Below the pieces are notes generated by a model. The model saw only the letters and a list, made by a program, of their open reading frames with translations. It searched no databases and was not told where the DNA came from. A DNA stretch of 64,000 nt from CAXBDP01 sp963974465 (GTDB lineage: Bacteria; Bacteroidota; Bacteroidia; Cytophagales; Cyclobacteriaceae). The translations under genes were made by a program, and so were the position numbers. Where the stretch lies: the NCBI GenBank assembly GCA_049340005.1, contig JBMPIY010000013.1; one strand, written 5' to 3'. Position 1 is the first letter of the stretch, and every line of letters starts with the position of its first letter. This document shows positions 1 to 7,957 of this stretch, in pieces.

Positions 1-87
1 AACCTGAGCCAATTGAGCAAGGGGATCTACTTAGTAGAGATCACACATGGCACTGAGCGAATTGTAAAACGCCTGATCGTAAACTAA
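1..87 (+). CDS. C-terminal end of a T9SS type A sorting-domain protein (partial)
   Basis: Only the last 28 residues and the TAA stop lie in the window; the gene begins upstream. The tail reads LSKGIYLVEI, then a short loop, then RIVKRLIVN. This is the end of a type IX secretion C-terminal sorting domain, which sends proteins across the outer membrane. It is almost identical to the end of the large protein at 4640-7636 (LSKGVYLVEI and KRLIVN). Both genes are followed by the same inverted repeat and the same kind of PID-CTERM gene, so the two loci are duplicates. The identity of the tail is clear; the rest of the protein cannot be seen. Confidence 0.85.
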   Translation, partial: NLSQLSKGIYLVEITHGTERIVKRLIVN

Positions 88-108
88 ACATAACAAAACT
101 AAAAGACA

Positions 109-133
109 GCGGGAGGGTAGACTATCCTCCCGC
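109..133. repeat. Inverted pair of GCGGGAGG motifs forming a hairpin
   Basis: GCGGGAGG at 109-116 faces CCTCCCGC at 126-133. The inner bases GTAG and CTAT extend the stem with one G-T pair, leaving a one-base loop. It lies between the stop of the T9SS gene and the PID-CTERM gene. No run of T follows, so it is not a typical intrinsic terminator. The same octamer is dispersed through the window, and an equivalent pair sits at 7666-7690 in the duplicated locus. Confidence 0.85.
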
Positions 134-162
134 CATATTTTACCAGCAAAAAGCAACAAAAG

Positions 163-387
163 ATGAAAGCAACGATATTCACCCTCAGCCTTACAATCAG
201 TTTGATGTTCCTCTCCATCCTAAGCTACGCCCAAACCTTTGGCGGCCCACCGAGCTTTACACCCGACGTATTAGATAACCCAATAGATGGCGGGCTGAGC
301 TTATTGCTAGGTGCAGGAGCCGCTTATGGTGCGAAAAAATTGCGGGATAAAAAAAGGGCTAGGAATGATAAAAAGAATAGGAAGTAA
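163..387 (+). CDS. PID-CTERM sorting-domain small protein, copy 1
   Basis: A 74-residue protein. Residues 1-23 form a signal peptide ending SYA-Q. A short segment (TFGGPPSFTPDV) leads into the motif NPIDGG. A hydrophobic stretch rich in Gly, Ala and Leu (about residues 44-58) and a strongly basic tail (KKLRDKKR) follow. This tripartite motif, helix and basic end is the PID-CTERM protein-sorting signal known from Bacteroidota, similar in logic to PEP-CTERM. Processing by an exosortase-like enzyme is inferred from that analogy; none is visible here. It follows a T9SS-exported protein, and the same pair recurs at 4640-7945. The two copies differ mainly in the signal peptide and the basic tail. 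Confidence 0.85.
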   Translation: MKATIFTLSLTISLMFLSILSYAQTFGGPPSFTPDVLDNPIDGGLSLLLGAGAAYGAKKLRDKKRARNDKKNRK

Positions 388-949
388 TCGGTTCCATTCA
401 GCATATTAGCCGAAGCACTTAATTATTGGTTTAGAGTTTTAGAATTTCTTAATTTAATGATGTGCTAAACTACTCAACAAGGCGCATTATAAATCCTTGA
501 ATAAGTTCCTGATCCTCATTGTTTTGATGTCTGTTACAGGAATTAGAGGAAAGAGTTTAATTATCTAATAGTTTAGTTTATAAGTAGTGTAGTACAGCAA
601 TTAGGAAATTTTGAGCAGAGGTTCTTTTGGTTAAAACGGTCTAAAAGTATTGATATCAAAACACGATCAGACGTCAAATTTCTTATCACTAACTTTTTAT
701 GCCTTGTTCCCATAAACCAAATTTCAATGATTGATGGTCATAAATATCAATTGGGGGGGAGCTTTTTTAGTCAAAAGATTACATCCTTCAAAGAAAAACC
801 AAATTTTATCTTGTTTTAATTAGTACGATATACGATATTGATTTATTAGTTCTAAGTAATTATATTAGCTGACTATACTTCCCTTGAAGAATTCTAGCAC
901 GAGCAAAATTAGAAGACTATCAATTTTTTAATGTCTACTGTATGATGCT
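388..949. other. Gene-free interval of about 560 bp
   Basis: No open reading frame with a recognisable product, no hairpin followed by T, and no long repeat were seen. The base composition is AT-rich, with a G run near 752-759. It separates the upstream T9SS/PID-CTERM unit from a broken relative of the next unit, so it may be eroded remains of a duplicated gene, but nothing homologous could be recognised by eye. Confidence 0.5.
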
Positions 950-1432
950 GTGGTTTTTATACAAAGAATAATTCGATATTTTTTATATCTATTCACAATG
1001 AAACACTTCTATCAACTCTTGCTTTTATTTCTTTTTGGAGTATTTGCAGCACTCTCCGAAATTTCACCAAATAATATTGGGGTTTCTCTAAAAACTGAAA
1101 CTATCTATTCAACTTATTCTACTAACTCAGAAGGAACCACCAATGGAAGTGTGGAAACGTTTACGACGAATTTTGGTTCTAGCAGCCAAACAGTTATCAC
1201 TTTTGATGATCGGGGGTATAGCCATGCTCAAGAATTGAATAATTTCTCCCTTTTAAATGGTGGCATTACCTTCCTTTTTACTTCTAAATATAATGCAAAC
1301 CCTGATCTTGAATACAGAACAAATCTTAATATCAATTCTGGAGGTTATACTGCTGGAGCAGTTATGTTTGAAGGTACCACAATTACTTTGGCTATATTCA
1401 AAACAAGTGATGGGTCTGAGTTTGATTTATAA
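950..1432 (+). pseudogene. Truncated relative of the T9SS protein at 4640-7636
   Basis: The frame gives up to 160 residues; a likelier start is the Met at 998, which opens a signal-like segment (MKHFYQLLLLFLFG). Two parts resemble the large downstream protein in altered order. One is a fibronectin-like strand, NSEGTTNGSVETFTT, nearly identical at DNA level to 5503-5549. The other is an N-terminal segment, ITFDDRGYSHAQEL, matching INFDGQGYVDDQEI. The frame stops just after EFDL, exactly where the large protein continues EIDLGTIKF. The Ig-like repeats, beta domain and sorting domain are all missing. I read it as a rearranged gene fragment; expression as a short secreted protein cannot be excluded. 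Confidence 0.65.
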
Positions 1433-1534
1433 TCTTTATTCATTTTGCTGATGTTTAAGAATTACCAAGTTTCACTTCACTAAAAAATGATTTATATGTT
1501 CTTCACTAAAGTCAGTTCGCTAGATTGGTTATTG

Positions 1535-2134
1535 ATGATCTCAAAGAGAACTTTACCATTTTTCATCTTATTAGTTCTTTTTCAACCAACTCTTTCTGCC
1601 CAGCAGTTGGATGCCACATTTAGCGTTGAGTCAGGAGACCTTGGAAATTTTAGATTGAAAATGGTTTTGAACCAACCTGCCACTTTTCAGTTTTCTGAAA
1701 ACTACTCAAATGCTCAAAACGCCTTTAGTGTTATCATTAAAAATGTGTACAACTCAGCTCCCGCAGGCGGGCTTGGGACTGCGACTGGTCTTTCTTATAC
1801 CACTTCCGGTGGGAAGGCAGGCAGTGCAACTGGCATAGGAACTTACGCTGCAATATATGGTCCATTCATTCATACAACAGATGAGGTAATTGTATTCTCT
1901 CTAGCTGCGGCTACAACGATCGCTTCTGGTGAAACGCTTACCATTCCTGCGGGTACTGTTATTCAAAGTTCACCTGGTAATTATACAGCAGGACAAACCT
2001 ATAATGCTGGGCCATATACTGCCATGATAGAGAATAGTGCTTTTGACGGTGTCGCGGCAACCATGATAGCAACGACAGTATCCAAAGTATCCAGCACCGC
2101 CCAGGTCATCACCGCTTTTCCTGTGCTAGACTAA
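1535..2134 (+). CDS. Secreted protein of unknown function, full-length copy of a duplicated pair
   Basis: The frame opens at 1487, but the Met at 1535 begins a good signal peptide (MISKRTLPFFILL, cleaved near LSA-QQ), so I place the start there (199 residues). The mature protein is rich in Thr, Ser, Gly and Ala with alternating hydrophobic residues, suggesting a beta-sandwich. No family was recognised. From 1609 to 2000 it is nearly identical, without gaps, to 4160-4551 in the second copy. Only this copy keeps the last 45 or so residues, ending AFPVLD. It lies 25 bp before a TPR-LuxR regulator, suggesting co-transcription. Export and adhesion or surface roles are guesses from composition. Confidence 0.6.
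   Translation: MISKRTLPFFILLVLFQPTLSAQQLDATFSVESGDLGNFRLKMVLNQPATFQFSENYSNAQNAFSVIIKNVYNSAPAGGLGTATGLSYTTSGGKAGSATGIGTYAAIYGPFIHTTDEVIVFSLAAATTIASGETLTIPAGTVIQSSPGNYTAGQTYNAGPYTAMIENSAFDGVAATMIATTVSKVSSTAQVITAFPVLD
1609..2000 (+). repeat. Direct repeat, left copy (partner 4160-4551)
   Basis: A stretch of 392 bp matches 4160-4551 at a constant offset of 2551 bp, with scattered substitutions and no gaps. Identity is highest from 1655 to 2000. The right copy stops matching just after the codons for TAGQT, where its reading frame soon ends. The pair flanks the TPR-LuxR gene and could support its loss by homologous recombination. Confidence 0.85.
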
Positions 2135-2159
2135 TTACTATTTTCGAAATATTTAACAA

Positions 2160-3932
2160 ATGTTGAGACCAGCTATTTTGTGGGCAATACCTCTGCTATT
2201 TCTGTCGCTAAATATCATTGCGCAACAAACTCGCATCGATAGTGTCAGATATCAAATCCCCTTGCTTGAAGGGAATGAAAAAATCGATGCCCTCAATAGC
2301 CTGACCCGAGGCTTAATGTATACTACCCCCAATGAAGCCATGGATCTGGCCAACCAAGCCATCCAGCTGTCAGAGAAAACAGGCTATTTGGAGGGAAAGG
2401 TAATGGCTTGGATCAATCAAGGCGTAATTTTCAACCAGAGATCGTTGTTTCAAGAGGCGAAGGATATTCTAACCCAAGCAAAAGAAACTTCAGAAGCTCT
2501 TGATTTTCAATATGGGTTGGCATATTCTAACTTGAGCCTAGTAGCAATGCATATAAGAGAGAACAATTATGATAAAGCCATAGAATTATCGTTTTCGGGA
2601 ATTGAAGCTGCTAAAAAAATCAATAACGCGGATCTAGAAGTGTCCAATCTAATTAACATCGCTTCGATCAAGCAAATTTTGAAAGACTATTCTAGCGCAA
2701 AAGCATTTCTTTTGGAAGCCAGAAGTTTAGTTGAGAATCACCCGGAAATTTCAAAAATCAGATTGGGTCAAATCAATGGCAATTTGGGCATTATTAATTC
2801 TATCAATTTAGATTTTGGTATAGCCCTAGAATATTATCAGGAGGCCTTAGAGATTTTTGAGAATTTAGATTCCAAGGCTCAAGTTGCTAATGTTTTAATG
2901 AATATCGGGTACGCTTATGCTCAGTTGAAGGATTTGCCAAATGCAAATAAATATTACGATCGCGCAGAGCGGTTATGGGTAGAACTTAATAATCAACGTA
3001 GTCTGGCAATAGTGCTCAAGAATAGAAGTGAGTTAATGATTGCGGAGTCTGATTTTAGTAGCGCAATTTTTTTACTGAATAGGTCACTTGAAAAGAAGGA
3101 ATATTTGGATGCTGCGCTTTTGAGTGAAATATATGCCTTGCTATCCAAGTCATATGAGTCTGAATTGAAATATGAAAGTGCACTTAAGTACCACAAACTA
3201 CATATCGTTTTAAAGGATTCAATTTCAAGTAAGACCATTGAGCAGAACAATGAACGCATGACAAAGCAATTTGAATTTGAAAAAATGAAGAGCAAGCAAG
3301 AAATTGATTTACAGCAACTTGAAATAGAAAAACTAAAGATATATAAAAGCAGACAAGTGATTTTAGTAGTGGCAATACTATTATTGTTTGTAGTTTTTTG
3401 GGCATTGTGGAATCGTAATAAATTGAAAACTAAGTTCTTGTTACAGGAAAAGGATCAATTAATTGCGCAACAAGAAATGACCCTAAAGCTAATCGACTAT
3501 GAATCTGAAAAAGGAAGGTTGGCTACTTTCACCGAGGAGTTATTGTCAAAAAATGAAAGCTTAGAGAAAAGGGCGGGAGAATTAGAGATTAAAATCGATG
3601 AAAGTGAGAGTAATCATCCAGACATCGAAAATTTAATTGAAAAAATGCATAATGCGGTTAGAGGAGATAGAGACTGGACTGCATTTGTACTCTATTTCGA
3701 AGCTGTTTTCCCTCAATTTTTCTCATTGATTGAAACTGAAAAACTAGTGAACCTTACTACCAATGAGCAGAGATTATTGGCACTCCTCAAAATCAACCTG
3801 TCCAATAAAGAGATAGCTGCTTTATTGAATATATCAAGTGATAGCGTAATCAGAGCAAAATACAGACTCAAACAAAAACTTGGGTTTGAAGACGCTAAAG
3901 AAATGCTTGTTTTCCTTTCAAATTTGGCCTGA
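2160..3932 (+). CDS. TPR-repeat membrane regulator with C-terminal LuxR-type helix-turn-helix
   Basis: A 590-residue protein typical of Bacteroidota. Residues 1-21 are a signal peptide (ending IIA-QQ). About residues 30-350 are tetratricopeptide repeats, e.g. AIELSFSGIEAAKKIN and ALEYYQEALEIFENL. A transmembrane helix follows near residues 398-416 (VILVVAILLLFVVFWALW), then a coiled coil, then a LuxR-like DNA-binding domain. That domain reads LTTNEQRLLALLKINLS, with NKEIAALLNIS and DSVIRAKYRLKQKLG. It probably senses an envelope signal with the periplasmic TPRs and acts on DNA from the cytoplasmic side. Lying between two copies of the same secreted protein, it may regulate these surface genes; that link is inferred from position only. 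Confidence 0.85.
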   Translation: MLRPAILWAIPLLFLSLNIIAQQTRIDSVRYQIPLLEGNEKIDALNSLTRGLMYTTPNEAMDLANQAIQLSEKTGYLEGKVMAWINQGVIFNQRSLFQEAKDILTQAKETSEALDFQYGLAYSNLSLVAMHIRENNYDKAIELSFSGIEAAKKINNADLEVSNLINIASIKQILKDYSSAKAFLLEARSLVENHPEISKIRLGQINGNLGIINSINLDFGIALEYYQEALEIFENLDSKAQVANVLMNIGYAYAQLKDLPNANKYYDRAERLWVELNNQRSLAIVLKNRSELMIAESDFSSAIFLLNRSLEKKEYLDAALLSEIYALLSKSYESELKYESALKYHKLHIVLKDSISSKTIEQNNERMTKQFEFEKMKSKQEIDLQQLEIEKLKIYKSRQVILVVAILLLFVVFWALWNRNKLKTKFLLQEKDQLIAQQEMTLKLIDYESEKGRLATFTEELLSKNESLEKRAGELEIKIDESESNHPDIENLIEKMHNAVRGDRDWTAFVLYFEAVFPQFFSLIETEKLVNLTTNEQRLLALLKINLSNKEIAALLNISSDSVIRAKYRLKQKLGFEDAKEMLVFLSNLA

Positions 3933-4064
3933 TCTGCTATTTGTCCTGCTCAGTTGTCCGCCTATTGTCCGCTAGTGACTGGATGTTCTTCACTAATAAC
4001 CTATTTTCTTAGCATTTACTCTTTCTAGTCATGGTGACTAGAGAGTTTTTAATGCAAGTAGGCC

Positions 4065-4571
4065 ATGCTCAAACTTCGTTTTGGTAAATTTTTTCGTAAT
4101 CTATCAGCGATTTTTTTCTTTTCAATTATTACGCAGTTTCAACTCAATGCCCAAACGCTTGATGGCACTTTTAGTGTTGAATCAGGCGACAATGGGAATT
4201 TTCGGTTGAAAATGGTTTTACACCAACCTGCTACTTTTCAGTTTTCTGAAAACTACTCAAATGCTCAAAACGCCTTTAGTGTTATCATTAAAAATGTGTA
4301 CAACTCAGCTCCCGCAGGCGGGTTTGGGGCTGCGACTGGTCTTTCTTATACCACTTCCGGTGGGAAGTCAGGCAGTGCAACTGCCATGGGAACTTACTCT
4401 GCAACATATGGTCCATTCATTCATACAACAGATGAGGTAATTGTATTCTCTCTAGCTGCTGCTACAACGATCGCTTCTGGTGAAACACTTACCATTCCTG
4501 CAGGTACTGTTATTCAAAGTTCACCCGGTAATTATACAGCGGGACAAACCTTTAGCTACATGCGAGAATGA
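4065..4571 (+). pseudogene. C-terminally truncated second copy of the secreted protein at 1535-2134
   Basis: The frame encodes 168 residues with a signal peptide (about residues 1-30, ending LNA-Q) of a different sequence from copy 1. The mature part is near-identical to copy 1 up to TAGQT, then reads FSYMRE and stops. The 45-residue C-terminal end present in copy 1 (AGPYTAMIEN to AFPVLD) is lost. The stop overlaps, in an ATGA, the first possible start of the frame of the downstream T9SS protein. Loss of a conserved end suggests a broken gene created by recombination, although a shortened secreted protein could still be made. Confidence 0.6.
4160..4551 (+). repeat. Direct repeat, right copy (partner 1609-2000)
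   Basis: Right-hand partner of the 392-bp repeat described at 1609. The matching sequence ends at 4551, about 20 bp before the stop codon of the truncated frame, marking the likely breakpoint. Confidence 0.85.
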
Positions 4572-4639
4572 GACTAACAAGTTTTCTTGATCTATCAACA
4601 CTACCAAAAACTATATTTCCTCTAGTAATTAAAAACGCT

Positions 4640-7636
4640 ATGAAAAATACGCTACAGTTATTTAAACAAGTTTCAACAAAGATTAAATTAGCTCAAACCA
4701 TTTTGAGTTTCTGTGTCTTATTTCTTTTAGTGACGACAAACCTGAATGCACAGGGAACAATTAATTTTGACGGACAGGGATATGTGGATGATCAAGAGAT
4801 TGGTAATCCTTACACTATAAGTAACAATGGAGAATCATTTCGCTTTACAATTTCTGGAGGAGTAACAACCAGTCATAGATATCGAACTTCAGATACTTGG
4901 GGATGTGGATATACTGGATTTGGAGATCTTACGGCCGGTACGAATTCAGCTACCAATTGGACCATGGAAACTGTCAGTGGGAATGAAATTGACCTAGGCA
5001 CAATCAAATTCAATAACCTATTTGGATGCTACAGTTTTACTTATAGTCTAACTATTGAGGGATTTAGAAATAATTCATCAACAGGTACTCAGACTTTTTC
5101 AGTAACTGGAATGAATTCAGTTTTTACTTCCAACTCAAATTTTAATGATGTTGACAAAATAGTAATTACAGGAGCTGATCTTAGTAACCTGGGGATGGAT
5201 GATATAAATTGGACATCAACTGCTCCCTCTGCAGCTTTACCTTCGGTATCGACATTATCGGCGACGGATCTTAGTTCATCAGGAGCACGGTTGAATGGGA
5301 ATGTCACTGCGGATGGCGGAGCAGCGATAACCGAGAGAGGGTTTGTGTATTCATTGACGAGCTCGGATGCATCTCCAAGTTTTGCTGAGGTGAATGGGAC
5401 GACTGTTTTTAAGGAGACTGTATCGGGTACGACAGGTGCGTATAATACTTTACTAAGTGGGTTGTCAAGTTCAACTTCTTATAGTTATGTAGCCTATGCT
5501 ACAAACTCAGAAGGAACCACCAATGGAAGTGTTGAAACGTTTACGACGAGTGCTCCACCGGCGAGTTTAGCGACGGTAACGACGAGCTCCGCCTCTTTGA
5601 TTACATCGACTTCGGCGACTTTAGGAGGAAATGTGACAGATGATGGCGATGCAACCGTAACAGACCGAGGAATTGTATACAACACAACAGGAAGTCCGAA
5701 TGTAGATGATGATACAAAGGTATCAATAGGTGGTGGTGAAGGTGTATTTTCACAAAGTGTAACAAGTTTAACAGCGGCAACGACTTATTATGTACGAGCA
5801 TATGCGATCAATAGTGAAGGGATTGCGTATGGATCTCAAGAGAGCTTCACAACATTAAGTAGTGGTGCTACTTATACTTGGACAGGCAGTACAGATTCCG
5901 ATGGAGGAGTGGCAGGTAATTGGAGTGGAGGTTTGGCACCTCCAACAGGATCAGACATCGTGATACCAGAGGGAGCGACTCCTTATCCTGTCTTTGATTT
6001 TGATTTTGAGGCGGGTGATATCACGATAGAGGAAAATGCTACGTTGACGATCGCGCCCACGCGTACGTTAACCTTCACGGCGGGCAGTGGAGCCAGTGGT
6101 GATGGGAAGCTTATTTTACAAAGCGATGATACAGGCGATGCGAGCATCGGCGATTTAACGGGAGCGGGTAGCATAGATGTATTAGTCCAACAGGAGCGTT
6201 TTTTAGCGGGGGGCAATAGAGCATTTAGATTTTTCAGTCATCCGTACACGACTGCGGTACCACTAAGTGTATTGGCAGATTCAATTGATGTTACGGGTGT
6301 GGGCGGAGCGGCTAATGGCTTTACCCCGACAGCCACGAATGCGCCATCTGCTTTCCGTTTTGATCCTTTGAATGCCGATGGAAATGAAGATAATGACGGA
6401 GGCTGGGAAGCCTTCACGAATACGAGCCAAACGATAGGTCAACACGAGGCAATCCGTATTTTATTTAGAGGTTCGAAGGGACAAGCGAATAGTCTACTTG
6501 ATGTAGGTACGTATACCCCAGATCCAGTAACGATCGAGTGGGAGGGCACGATTAACCAGGGTGAACAAATTATCAATTTGGTAGGTGTGGCCGTAGGGCT
6601 AGAGTTTAGCGATTGGAACTTAGTGGGGAATCCCTTCCCTTCAGCGATTGATCTGAGTGCAGCTACGCATAGCAGCGGTGCTGTGGCAGATTTTTCGGTA
6701 TGGCGTCCACGGCAAGCGTATACGGGAGATTTCTCATTGATAGCCGGTAGTGGCCGAGGCGGGGCGTATTTGCAGGAGCCACTTGCAACGTCTAGTGTAA
6801 AAATTCCTAGTGGCGGCGGGTTCTTTATCCGAGCAGGCGGCACCACAGCGACCTTAACAATCCCTGAGCCGGCGAAGACTTCAGTGACACCAGCAGAAAT
6901 CACGAATGTATTGCGGATGGACAACGCAGTTAGTAAGTATGGAGCGAATAGTTTACAGCTGACTATAGAGGCCGACGGTGACTTTGTGGATCGCATACTA
7001 GTCTTCATGGATGATAGCTATACAAAGGCAAAGGATTTGGCAGATGCACCTAAACTGGCCAACCCAGTAGTGAACTTCTTTACGGTCAGTGAAGACGATT
7101 GGGCACTGGCGATCGATCGTCGTGGCTACGAAGAAACAGAGGGAGAGAACCGTATTCCTTTGCATCTCCAAGCACCGAATTATAGTTACACACTTAGCTT
7201 ACCGGACTTCGACGTAGAAGAGGGCAGAAAACTGAGACTGTATGATCGCTTCACCGAGGAATACATCACCCTCCAAAAAGGCACGACGTACGAGTTTGAG
7301 GTAACGGATGATCCAAGCAGCAAAGGCCACCGATTTGACATTGTAATGGGCATAGAAGTGATTACCAGTATCAACCCAAGCAACAGTCGTTTCCAAGCAT
7401 TCTTGCTACCAAACCCAGCACAGGAGCAGGTGAGGATCAGCATTCAAAAGCCAGATCATGTAGCGGAGACCACCATAAAATTAGTCTCAATGTCGGGAGT
7501 AGAAGTGAGAAGTGAAACACTAAGCAGCACAACAAGCGAAATGGATGTAAATCTCAATCAATTGAGCAAAGGGGTGTATTTGGTAGAGATTACCCACGGC
7601 ACAGCCCGAATCGTGAAACGTTTAATTGTTAATTAA
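4640..7636 (+). CDS. Large multidomain T9SS type A sorting-domain protein
   Basis: The frame opens at 4568, but the Met at 4640 precedes the signal peptide (hydrophobic LSFCVLFLLVTT, ending LNA-Q), giving about 998 residues. An N-terminal domain of unknown type comes first. Two fibronectin-like repeats follow, each with a TSTSATLGGNVT-type first strand and a TYYVRAYAINSEG-type last strand (about residues 198-300 and 305-405). Next is a TWTGSTDSDG...GNWSGG segment seen in secreted Bacteroidota proteins, then a long beta-rich region. The C-terminal sorting domain holds FLLPNPAQEQ, a GVEVRSETL strand and LSKGVYLVEI, and ends KRLIVN. It is probably exported and anchored at the surface by the type IX system. 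Its tail duplicates the partial gene at 1-87. No catalytic motif was found. Confidence 0.85.
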   Translation: MKNTLQLFKQVSTKIKLAQTILSFCVLFLLVTTNLNAQGTINFDGQGYVDDQEIGNPYTISNNGESFRFTISGGVTTSHRYRTSDTWGCGYTGFGDLTAGTNSATNWTMETVSGNEIDLGTIKFNNLFGCYSFTYSLTIEGFRNNSSTGTQTFSVTGMNSVFTSNSNFNDVDKIVITGADLSNLGMDDINWTSTAPSAALPSVSTLSATDLSSSGARLNGNVTADGGAAITERGFVYSLTSSDASPSFAEVNGTTVFKETVSGTTGAYNTLLSGLSSSTSYSYVAYATNSEGTTNGSVETFTTSAPPASLATVTTSSASLITSTSATLGGNVTDDGDATVTDRGIVYNTTGSPNVDDDTKVSIGGGEGVFSQSVTSLTAATTYYVRAYAINSEGIAYGSQESFTTLSSGATYTWTGSTDSDGGVAGNWSGGLAPPTGSDIVIPEGATPYPVFDFDFEAGDITIEENATLTIAPTRTLTFTAGSGASGDGKLILQSDDTGDASIGDLTGAGSIDVLVQQERFLAGGNRAFRFFSHPYTTAVPLSVLADSIDVTGVGGAANGFTPTATNAPSAFRFDPLNADGNEDNDGGWEAFTNTSQTIGQHEAIRILFRGSKGQANSLLDVGTYTPDPVTIEWEGTINQGEQIINLVGVAVGLEFSDWNLVGNPFPSAIDLSAATHSSGAVADFSVWRPRQAYTGDFSLIAGSGRGGAYLQEPLATSSVKIPSGGGFFIRAGGTTATLTIPEPAKTSVTPAEITNVLRMDNAVSKYGANSLQLTIEADGDFVDRILVFMDDSYTKAKDLADAPKLANPVVNFFTVSEDDWALAIDRRGYEETEGENRIPLHLQAPNYSYTLSLPDFDVEEGRKLRLYDRFTEEYITLQKGTTYEFEVTDDPSSKGHRFDIVMGIEVITSINPSNSRFQAFLLPNPAQEQVRISIQKPDHVAETTIKLVSMSGVEVRSETLSSTTSEMDVNLNQLSKGVYLVEITHGTARIVKRLIVN

Positions 7637-7665
7637 TCAAAAGAACAGAACAACAGAAATAAACA

Positions 7666-7690
7666 GCGGGAGGAAATCTAAACCTCCCGC
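7666..7690. repeat. Second inverted pair of GCGGGAGG motifs
   Basis: GCGGGAGG at 7666-7673 faces CCTCCCGC at 7683-7690 across a 9-bp loop. It sits 29 bp after the stop of the T9SS gene and before the second PID-CTERM gene, exactly like 109-133. The arms are conserved while the loop and flanks differ, so the arms appear to be under selection or re-created. Confidence 0.85.
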
Positions 7691-7717
7691 CACTTTCAAC
7701 TCGAAACAGCCAAAAAG

Positions 7718-7945
7718 ATGAAATCAAGAATATACCAACTTAGCCTTACGATCAGCCTACTTTTCCTGTCTATCTTGGCCGAAGCCCAAACCTTCGGAGG
7801 TCCACCGAGTTTCACCCCTGATGTATTAGATAACCCAATCGATGGCGGCTTGAGCTTACTGCTTGGTGCAGGAGCCGCTTATGGTGCGAAGAAATTGAGG
7901 GATAAGAGAAAGAAGAATAATGAGGATGGAGAAGGAGAAGAATAA
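7718..7945 (+). CDS. PID-CTERM sorting-domain small protein, copy 2
   Basis: A 75-residue protein with a signal peptide (ending AEA-Q), the segment TFGGPPSFTPDVLD, the NPIDGG motif, a Gly/Ala/Leu-rich hydrophobic stretch, and a basic then acidic tail (KKLRDKRKK, then EDGEGEE). From TFGG to AKKLRDK it is identical to copy 1 at 163-387. The near-invariant core with variable ends implies recent duplication of the T9SS plus PID-CTERM unit. Its stop is 12 bp from the stop of the convergent hflX. Confidence 0.85.
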   Translation: MKSRIYQLSLTISLLFLSILAEAQTFGGPPSFTPDVLDNPIDGGLSLLLGAGAAYGAKKLRDKRKKNNEDGEGEE

Positions 7946-7957
7946 TATCTCTCCTTT

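Noticed and set aside
3940..3975. Repeated TTGTCC units after the TPR-LuxR gene
   Set aside because: Three short, unevenly spaced copies (TTTGTCC, TTGTCCG, TTGTCCG) are too few to support a regulatory or repeat call.
6439..7008. A 189-residue minus-strand frame inside the T9SS gene
   Set aside because: It is antisense to a clear coding region, is low in complexity and matches no family; a shadow of the real gene.
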